A stretch of DNA of 64,000 nucleotides from Sthenelais limicola (taxonomy: Eukaryota > Annelida > Polychaeta > Phyllodocida > Sigalionidae), in contig OW804097.1 in NCBI GenBank assembly GCA_942159475.1, positions 54,890,986 through 54,954,985 of the forward strand. Reading direction: 5' to 3'. The position numbers and the translations under genes were made by a program. Below the pieces are notes generated by a model. That model saw only the letters and a list, made by a program, of their open reading frames with translations, made no database searches and had not been told where the DNA came from. This document shows, in pieces, positions 55,801-64,000 of the stretch (within the stretch, counting starts at the first letter, position 1; each line of letters begins with the position of its first letter).

Positions 55801-58800
55801 ATTATTATCAACAACCAAGGTATCAACTCCTAGCCTCACCTAGCACAGTATCCATGATAATACTGTACCTTGGCGATCTCCGACGATTAACCAATAGAAA
55901 TGGCCGGAGATTATTGTTCTTTAATCTCGTCATACCTTGTGACGTCACATAGATTCTTAGTGTTATCGCAGTTTAGTGGTAACACCGCCAAGCGACAGGT
56001 CGTTCAAACTTATATATGATGGAACATATCCATTTCTGAAGAGCAAATGTCTTCGAATCCAGCCAAATGAAACAATCGTATGCACTGACAATGAGACAGA
56101 CAAGCAAACAGGAGTCGTTGAGATATTTCCCACCCATAAGTAGATAATGTGGATTAGAAAATGTTTTGTGGGAATATATGTAAATCTGCCAAAGACGATT
56201 GGTCTGTGACCCAACCATGTATAGTTAATTACTTCGTTGGGTTATCCATAATGGATAGGGAATGCGTGCATATAGGATACGATGACAGAAAGTTTAAAAA
56301 TAGCTAATAATACTTTCACGCATCACAACGATTACAAAACGCTCTCTATGGCACGCTTTGTAACAGGGCTGTTGTTGCACTGTGTGCACTATTCTTTTCT
56401 AAAAAGAAATCAGTCGGCAGTTTGGTTGTTCTTATCCTTAGATTACGAATATGTATTATGTAATTGAAATTTGTAATTAAAGTGCTTCATTCCTTCTGAT
56501 CTAATCCGAGACAGCTAGGCAGTCTCTGAAAAGGTAATTTGGGTTTATACAAACTCCCTTCATACAGGGCTAATAAATACTGTTACAATCATGCAAAGTA
56601 CACACAATCATGATAAAAACACAAGTACAAAATGGGAGATAACGGGAATATTTTCTAAATTGGACATGTAATGGAAGCTTGAGAGGTGTGGTATATCTAT
56701 AAGTATTTTGTCCCTAAATTCACTTTTGCAATTATATATATATTATATAATGTGTGTGACAGAAGGGTAAGTGCAATATTGGGGCTCACGAAGGAGGACT
56801 ACTAAACAGCGATTTTAAAATTTTAAAAAATATTTTCCGAAATTTATTTACCTTGGATCAAACGCCTTGACCTCACACCCGTATTTATTAGAAATACCGT
56901 CATCAAAACTGAAATCATTATTTATCCTGCAAAGAAGATGGAACTGATTGGTTAGCGACTGGTGTTTATAGGATAACAAACGACAAACAATGATACAGAT
57001 ACTGTCTATCAGAATAATGAAAAATAGAGACACCACATATGAGATCACACTAATACCAATGGTAGTATGTTCCCAAAGAATAAACAAATACACGTAAAGA
57101 TCCATAAATTATGATAAATGTGATTATAATAAATGCTATATTTAGATATAGAGCCTGAAGAAGACCAGCAATGGTCGAATGCAAGTAAAACAGGTGGCAA
57201 TATAATATATAAAACACCCTAAAATGTGCAAAATAAGTGGTTTGTCCTCTTCATTCCTCAATCATATTGATAGAATAGATGAGGATTAAGCAGAAACTTC
57301 TTTTGAGGTTCCTTATGTTGTTGCAATTTGATGCCTGTCCTTGTATATATATATATGTGACAATGAGAACAGAAATTGCAAATACCCAAAAGAGTAGACG
57401 AGACAGTTGACTTTAGGCTTGTAGGGCCCTGAGGCACACATGTCCCATCCTCCGTCCCCGTAGTTACCCAGTCTCTGTATATCCGCACACTGCATCTGGT
57501 CTCCAGTCACCAACCTGTAGGTAGTACCAGGGTGGAAGAGCATTGAGTATTTTTACAAGAATCCTTCTCGTACCCTTCATTATTTAATTGTACCGAGTTA
57601 TATATTGATGATTCTTACCGAGTTATTACGTGTTTGTGAAATTTCAACAGGAAAACAAATTAATTCCTTTCCTTTCCACATCAAAAACTCGATAAACATA
57701 ATTATAATATAAGGTCCACGGAAGAAAAACGTGTCTAATATCATACATACACAAGTTAGCTTCTATAACATTATATTCTCTCAGCCAACAAGCGAAACTT
57801 CCTGGACTAAAAACTCAATGCTAAAATCTCCTCTGCGGTTTCCTTAATTGGATATCGACTAGAAATTACTATGTTCTAATTTCTATTATATCATATATAT
57901 CCCTGTGTTTCCTATTCAGACACATTTAAATCTCTGAAATTGTGAAAGTTGTTGTTCATTTTCTCATCTAGTTTTGTTTATAATGGTATTTTGGTCGACT
58001 TTCCGGGGGAGTATTTCGTTATGTTTGTTATAGCGGTATAACATGTTGATATCTGTGACATGGAAATAATTATATTTGTTTTAAAACTCACTGATAAAAT
58101 CTTTCTTCTGCAGCTGCCTCGGACATGTCATCAATAGTTTGCGGGTTACCCTCCATGCCGCTCGCCCGTATGTCAGAAGGGTCTATGAAGCGGCGCAACA
58201 TGTAGGTACCATCCAGCATGATACCCGGATGTCGCTGTGCCACCCTCCTGGGCTCTAGCCCCTCCCATATGTCCTCCAGGTCAGTGTTGATCCACCCCCG
58301 CTCACTCTTGGGGTCGGGCGTGCCCGTGGGTATCACAGTTTTATTGGCCTTACTTCTGGAACACAAGCAATTAAATTCATTGAAACTGACAAATGGACCC
58401 CATTCTTTATACATATTAAAGGGGAAGTAAAGTCCACTACATATTTTGTTCGGTAGTACTAGAGCATGCAAAAAATCGATTTCCAAAATGTTAATATTTT
58501 TAGACCCAACAGCTTCAATGTAACAGGGGCCTAAAGTACTCAAATTCTCAATTTGAATAGCGCCATTTTGTGCGCCATTGACTGGTAGTGCCACCTAGCT
58601 GGTTAGAATGGGCAAACATAGTGTGACGTCACTCTTGAACTCCGAGGTGCACACACATATGATATGGGTAGATCACTTTCTAGTTCTACAAAAATCCTTC
58701 TGGAAACATGCATTCGATAAAACTAGGAGGCATTTGTTATTACAAAACATGAGAAGGACTAACTTCATGACTTATAATAAGATAGAGATTCAAGTAATAA

Positions 58801-61800
58801 AGTTATAGGTATAGTGTTTATGTCACGACAAGCGATCCCGGGCACAAGACTGCATAGTGTATGCCCTATATGGCCAGGGGGTTAGCTTATTGGTCACGGG
58901 AGGCACCGGCGGTACCTCCCGTCCATGCACTCAGCTGTGAGAGCAGACATGTACACACAATGTATGTAGAGATACATGTAGGCCCCATGGGCGGATCCAA
59001 GGGGGGGGTCGCCGACGTCCTGACCCCCCCTCAAAATTTTCATAAGTGCCCTTTTGAATAGCCCAAAGTGCCTTTTTTTACAACCCAAAGTGCCCTTTTT
59101 CTGTTGTAAGTGTAACAACCAAACAGTGCCTTTTTTACAACCAAAAGTGCCCCTTTTGAAGAGCCAAAAACCTTTTTTAAGAACCAAAGGTGCCTTTATT
59201 TCTTTTAGAACTGAAAGTGTCTTGTGGTAACAGCTGTAAAAGCCGTTAAAAGAACTTATAAGTGCTGTTTCCATGACTCCCTAATTTGGGTGTATGGGCC
59301 CCACACATGTTTGTTCTGACATAAGTTCCCCCTCTTATGTTTGCTTTACATTTATACATCATGTGGACAATCACTTGGGGGCAGTTGTGAGAAAATTAAA
59401 GTATGCTGCCTTACATTTGTCCTATTGTTGGCAGGCCTGCCTGCAGGAAGTACAGCCATACTCCATTGATCTGGTAACCCAATGCGACATTGGATACATG
59501 TGATTTCATCTTTTGAGGGAGATTTTGATTCAATGTCAATTAGTTAAATTTGCCTTTGAGATTATCCTCCTAATTATTTGTTTTGTATCTTTAAATACAA
59601 ACAAAACTGGCTGATTATGATCAAAAAATGCTCCCAGAATACACCATTTCACTCCTCAGGTTTTACAATTTTGGGGGGCAACATGCCCCCAGACCTTACT
59701 TCACCCTTACATCACTTGCAACAGTAGCCACAACTGATTTTTAAAGATAATTCTTACAATCTTACAATTTGTATACATGGTCAACTGCCAGTGTGTGTTG
59801 TATGTTTAATGTTTCTTAGGTCCTTGCAAACTGCATCCCTAGTTTTTAAAAGTCAAAATAAATAATAGAAATAAAATGATCACTTTTCATGTGTGATTAA
59901 ATACTGTATTTTGTGCTTCAAAAAGCGCCAAATGCCTCCAAATGGCACCTTAAATTTCAAAATTTCCCGGGGGAGCATGCCCCCAGACCCCCCTAGTCAG
60001 TTAGATTTTCAGAAAATGCACATTAGGCAGGTCCACAAATTTGATAACATCTGCTAAATTAGACAAATATGAATAATTGGTATATCAAAGTAACATTTTC
60101 TGACGATCTCTTCCTTGTATGCCTTTGTGCCCCTCTGGCTGATTTTTGGGGAATGGACTGATGTGCCCTTTTTATCTTGGACCCCCCCTCATTTTAGACC
60201 CTAGATCCGCCCCTGGGCCCTATACGTCCTATACTAGCTTATACTTGAATTTAATATCCATGACATGAATCGCCATCTGACCAAAAGACTACTTTTTCTT
60301 GGATGAATTAGAATGGGATGGTACAATTCTGTCAGAAGAATCAAACTCAAACGAGGCGGAGGAGTAGGGGGAGGAGGAGGGGGAGATGCAGGACCATGGA
60401 CTGTGTGTCCAGTGGGTCTGTGCTTATACCAACGGCCTCCCGGCGGCCCGGCCCGGCAGCCTGCCCATGACTAGCTGGATCTATAAACGTTTCATGGCTT
60501 CATAACTGGCCTAACATCCCTATCTACATGTGAATCTGTATCACACAGCACACAGAACCACTATAACGAAAACATTCCAGTGTGAGAGTGATTATGGGGG
60601 AGTTCTAGTGCTTGTTTACACCCATACATTTCACTGTCAGGCATGCTGAACAAATCCCATCACCGCCCAAATTAGGGTTGTGTACGGCCGACTTTTGTGA
60701 CAAAGTGCTTCATTGAATTGCCGGAAACTACACAGAATTGGCAACAGGGTTATTCAAGCTTCATTTTGATGTAAAGTATGTTTATGAACTCCTTTTTATT
60801 AATGGCATACAAGTTCAGAGAAAACATTGTTTTGGTACATAAAGTCGGGGATATGTGCTCTCCCTCGGTACAAGAATGACGTCATGGGTAAGGTTAATCT
60901 TAGACCTGTTAGAGGGCGTCAGTGTCTGTAATGGCGCTATTCAAATTGAGAATTTGAGTACTTTAGGCCCCTGTTACATTGAAGCTGTTGGGTCTAAAAA
61001 TATTAACATTTTGGAAATCGATTTTTTGCATGCTCTAGTACTACCAAACAAAATATGTAGTGGACTTTACTTCCCCTTTAAATATTCTTTTTAGTTTGGG
61101 CAGAGCTATATGGCTCTGGTTTGGGGGAAAGTAATTACGTGCTCTGCCTATTTATTAGTATCAGAACAATATCAGTACAGACTATTTCAACAGGCCCCAA
61201 CTCTATAATATACAGTAATATTTTAATATTAATATTCCAATATGGGAAATAAACCTGGTAGTATGAACAAAGCAACTTTAATCTAAGCCCTGATAAAGAT
61301 GATATCAGCAATCGAAACGTCAACACTATTTTGAAATAAACAAATACAGCAACCATTATCCACGAGTACTCCTTTCACGGTTTTTCATATTTCATTTCCT
61401 TATCTAACACTATCAGTTCTTTTTACATTGCACAATAGCTTAGAGATAACATTAAAAGAAAATGTATTCAAGTGTGTGGCCTTTACGCTGTATTGCTAGG
61501 ACAGGACATTTGATTAGGTGGTACACCGAGAACAAAAATGTCAGAAAACCGATTTTGATATTCTATCCAAATGACCTTAAAATTGAATGAAATAGATTTC
61601 AAACTTGACAAAATAATCATAAAAACAGAATTCGACCAAAAAATAAAAAATGTTAGTGAAACTCCTCACCTGTTACCATTTGCAGCGTCCGCCGTCCCGG
61701 ACAAATAAGATTTTTTCTCTCTGGATGAACCTTTAGCATTCCTCCCATGCTCGTAACCAAAATGTCCCTGTTCCACCATCTGCTCTATCAATGGCAGTTT

Positions 61801-62161
61801 AGCCAAGGCATTTTTATCAAGCTTTTTCAACCTCTTAAGCACAGGGGTATCTAAAATTGAAGATTTACCTGTACTTTCTGTGCTATTTGCTGGGTCACTG
61901 GGATTATTGTTGTTATTATTACTATTAGCCTGCAGTTCCTTCATTTCCTGAATATATACAGGTTTCTCTTTCTCGTATTCAGTCTCGTTTATATCTCTGA
62001 ATTTGTGGAAATTTTTGTTCATTTCTTTGATGTAGTTTTTCACATTAGCGCCCTGGACCGATAAAGGGTTTCTGTACACGTTTTGGGGGAGTTTTTTGTT
62101 TGCATTTGAATAATTCTCCTGGTCCTGTTTCTTGGCAGTTTCTGAAGGCTGGTCTCCGGCT
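49882..62161 (-). CDS. METTL24-like methyltransferase, six 3' exons
   Basis: Minus-strand exons 62161-61670, 58355-58092, 57514-57386, 56926-56852, 51376-51238 and 50202-49882 join in frame at GT/AG borders to ~473 codons. First comes a low-complexity luminal-type stalk with an Asn run (ANSNNNNNNPSD); then WEGLEPRRVAQRHPGIMLDG, FYQLVTGDQMQCADIQRLG, GDGGWDMCASGP, CLVYSFGINNDFSFDD, YGCEVKAFDPR, SMNVGDHMHSSKVHFFNLGLG, IDFLKIDIEFNEW, VKQLVFEIHTSEV and CCYELYYVN. This order (DGGWDMC, SFG...SFD, YGC.V.aFDP, KiDIE..EW) is that of the methyltransferase-like protein 24 / Methyltransf_24 family, which includes type II membrane proteins. The 5' exon(s) with the start and membrane anchor lie right of 62,162 or beyond the window. 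Substrate unknown. Confidence 0.87.
51377..56851. other. Large intron of the METTL24-like gene
   Basis: 5.5 kb without exon signal. A perfect GGATTCGAATCC (~52,508) matches a tRNA T-loop and may mark a decayed SINE at ~52,440-52,545. Otherwise nothing recognised. Confidence 0.45.
58420..61077. mobile_element. TTAA-flanked DNA element with 148-bp inverted repeats
   Basis: Flanked by TTAA at 58416-58419 and 61078-61081. The termini AGGGGAAGTAAAGTCC are inverted copies, and the repeats extend 148 bp (58420-58567 and 60930-61077) with a single mismatch. No transposase is encoded, so it is non-autonomous. TTAA targets are used by piggyBac and Kolobok; the AGGG terminus does not fit the usual CCC of piggyBac, leaving the family open. 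It sits in the METTL24-like intron ~62 nt from the acceptor of exon 58355-58092 and contains a hAT-like insertion. Confidence 0.82.
58986..60215. mobile_element. hAT-like element inside the TTAA element
   Basis: Left end CATGGGCGGATCCAAGGGG and right end inverted CAGGGGCGGATCTAGGGTC share the CA[G/T]GGGCGGATC terminus common in hAT-type non-autonomous elements. GGCCC occurs on both flanks, but a full 8-bp duplication is not evident. Inside the left end there is a degenerate repeat of AAAGTGCCCTTTT..CAAC units. Confidence 0.5.
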
Positions 62162-62778
62162 CTGTAATGATAATAATATAAATTATATAGGGGTGATGCC
62201 ACTACAATGACCTTTATAAGACTCTAAATCTCAAATGAAACGTATCGCATTAATGTGAAATTTTGTCAAATAAAATCTGCTTAAAAAACAAATCGGTATG
62301 AATCCATATTGAAGGGAAATCTATTTGATCAAAATGGGTTCAAAGCTTGCAGTACAGAATAAACCAACATTTTATACCAATTAAATTTGTCCTGGGCTGG
62401 TTAGTCTTCTACCAATTACTGACTTTATAGACTAATACATATGGGTGAGACCAATACAAGATGGACAATGGTCTTTATGAACCCCTATAAGTAGGAACAT
62501 TTGGTATACATCAATATTGACGCGGATTAAAAGTTTCCATTATTTCTATCAATATTGGTTCTAAAACTTCATGCAATACCAAATATTCCCAATATCTCAG
62601 GATTTTCAGTTAGACTTGTGCAAATCTTTGCTTTTATTATCTAAAAACCCAAAATCGTTTTTCCATTTTATCATTTTAGAGTAATTATCGCCCATCATAG
62701 GTTAATTCAAAGCCAAACCCAGACTGGGCCCAGTCTGATGTGCCCATTGAGATAGGCTGAAACTTTTGGTGCTAGTCT
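62162..62778. other. Intron of the METTL24-like gene, no exon seen
   Basis: Runs right from the acceptor of the 62161 exon (minus-strand TTACAG). No upstream exon or signal-anchor coding sequence recognised. Confidence 0.4.
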
Positions 62779-63129
62779 AATAGGGGATTTGCATGCGCCA
62801 CTGCGCATGTCAGGCACAGTGCATGCTGAGATAGATTCAGTTCAGGTCTGACATACAAATATTTAGAAACATTTTTATCAAAAATTGCAAGAATGTTTTC
62901 ACCAATATCATACCGTGTATAAATGACCTATGAACACCAAATGCATGATGGGAAAGAAGGAGGTTTGTATTATGGAAATGTGTACTGTGTGTAACACATG
63001 GATATTAGATCCCCAATAAATATTTCAGGCTGAACATGGCTAGTTTTCTATAGATTTTACACTGTACCATAAGTCCCATAATTCCATGCGTGTCAAGATT
63101 CAAGATGGCGGACATGCAAGCCCCCTATT
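62779..63129. mobile_element. MITE-like element, AATAGGGGATTTG family, copy 2
   Basis: Starts AATAGGGGATTTGCATG; ends in the inverse (CATGCAAGCCCCCTATT). Interior phrases (ACCAAATGCATGATGGGA; AATTCCATGCG) match copy 1 (45,828-46,163) in reverse order and orientation. It lies in a METTL24-like intron. Confidence 0.75.
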
Positions 63130-64000
63130 ATTAGCAGTTTCCGCCTGACTGATTGACTAAAGGATTAGGAATACATCCCATCAGAGCAAAGGAGCTGGTG
63201 ACCCCTTTTTTTAATGGTATGCCCCGGGTAATTTTGAGGGATTATTAATTTTCAACATAGAGGATGATTTCTTTATCTTTTATGATTTTTTTTATAATTA
63301 ACGATTTGTATCTGAAAGGGAAGGGAACGGTTTTTAAAATAAGAAGACAACATCAAAGTTCTAGGAAGTATGAAATGGTATAGCAGAGGTAGTTTTTGAG
63401 GAAAAGGACACGTATAAAGAAAATGTATGTTTTGAAGAAATAGGGTATGGGGAATGTTTTATCATACCTGTATTTTGTTAAACAATGACCGAAAACAGTG
63501 AATGAGGTCTTTTTGATTAATGGTATGTCTAAATTTCGAAAATTTGTGTCTATATGTTTTTTTACAATATTTTTTTTAATCAGATGTAAACAGGCAACAC
63601 TCGAAGGTATCCATGGTGGACAAAGTGTATTTACATTCGAACTTTATTAAATGTCTTGGCCGTAAAAGAAATTTTAAAAAAAATAAAACCTAAAGGTGAA
63701 AAAAAGAGACCGCAAACAACTGTAATCGGATCCTGAAAAAGTTTGGAATAATTTGTCTGTGAACATCAGAAATACTAAAAATTAAGGATGACCACTTTAA
63801 GATATTTAAAAATTTTTATTCAGAATGATAGAATCTATCATGGTTGACAGCACTGATGCTGGATGTGTATAGACATAAAAAGTTATGCAGATTTCCAATA
63901 AGGTGCCCATAACCTCAAGAATTTAGCTACATTAGAGTAAAAATGGTAATTTAAAAATACATTTCTGAGGTTCTGTGAAACAGAATGGCTTCTGCCAACA
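63130..64000. other. Non-coding sequence with a LINE 3'-end signature
   Basis: AT-rich, no exon. At 63,798-63,822 GATATTTAAAAATTTTTATTCAG resembles the 3' end of the Jockey/CR1-like LINE on the minus strand (compare 38,980-39,007); what follows to the window edge could be its truncated body, but similarity was not established. Confidence 0.35.

Noticed and set aside
58356..58594. N-terminal extension of the open frame 58088-58594
   Set aside because: It runs back over the splice acceptor at 58356 into the intron and TIR; the real exon starts at 58355.
60855..61094. Open frame spanning the right TIR, resembling part of 58088-58594
   Set aside because: The similarity is the 148-bp terminal inverted repeat read on the opposite strand, not a duplicated gene.

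Overview
The window looks like nuclear DNA of an invertebrate animal. It is AT-rich, its genes have short exons with GT/AG borders, and it is dense with retrotransposons, cut-and-paste DNA transposons and MITE-like inverted-repeat elements. The gene content (a secreted cyclase/kynurenine-formamidase-like family, a METTL24-like methyltransferase) and the mixture of Tx1/L1-like and Jockey/CR1-like LINEs with an env-bearing Ty3/gypsy element would suit a marine invertebrate such as a mollusc or another spiralian. Species cannot be fixed from sequence alone.

Left part (1-12,480): a nearly full-length errantivirus-like LTR retrotransposon (407-11,559) with 507/497-bp LTRs that differ by only two substitutions and a 10-bp indel, and a 4-bp target duplication (gcac). 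It sits inside an older minus-strand Tx1/L1-like LINE. gag and env are open. A canonical -1 slippery heptamer lies at the gag/pol overlap, while pol carries one frameshift and one small deletion. env has no in-frame ATG at its start but reads upstream through a signal-peptide-like stretch to a good splice acceptor.

Centre-left (12,960-31,602): two tandem plus-strand copies of a five-exon gene for a secreted, possibly GPI-anchored, metal-dependent cyclase. Copy A lacks exon 1 in this window. Copy B is complete (291 aa), but its third intron has grown to 8.5 kb by nested insertions: a TA-flanked inverted-repeat element, in it a piggyBac element at TTAA with a four-exon transposase gene, and in that C-rich/G-rich minisatellite arrays in opposite orientations.

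Centre-right (35,018-43,614): a plus-strand Tx1/L1-like LINE with a 15-bp target duplication. Its ORF1 ends in a NADAR (YbiA-like, ADP-ribose-processing) domain. A 5'-truncated Jockey/CR1-like LINE is inserted in it in the opposite orientation. The host LINE is dead (stops, frameshifts, large RT deletion).

Right part (43,630-64,000): mostly non-coding, with several MITE-like families and one minus-strand host gene, METTL24-like, of which six exons are visible (62,161 down to 49,882). One of its introns holds a 2.66-kb TTAA-flanked element with nearly identical 148-bp terminal inverted repeats, which itself contains a hAT-like insertion.
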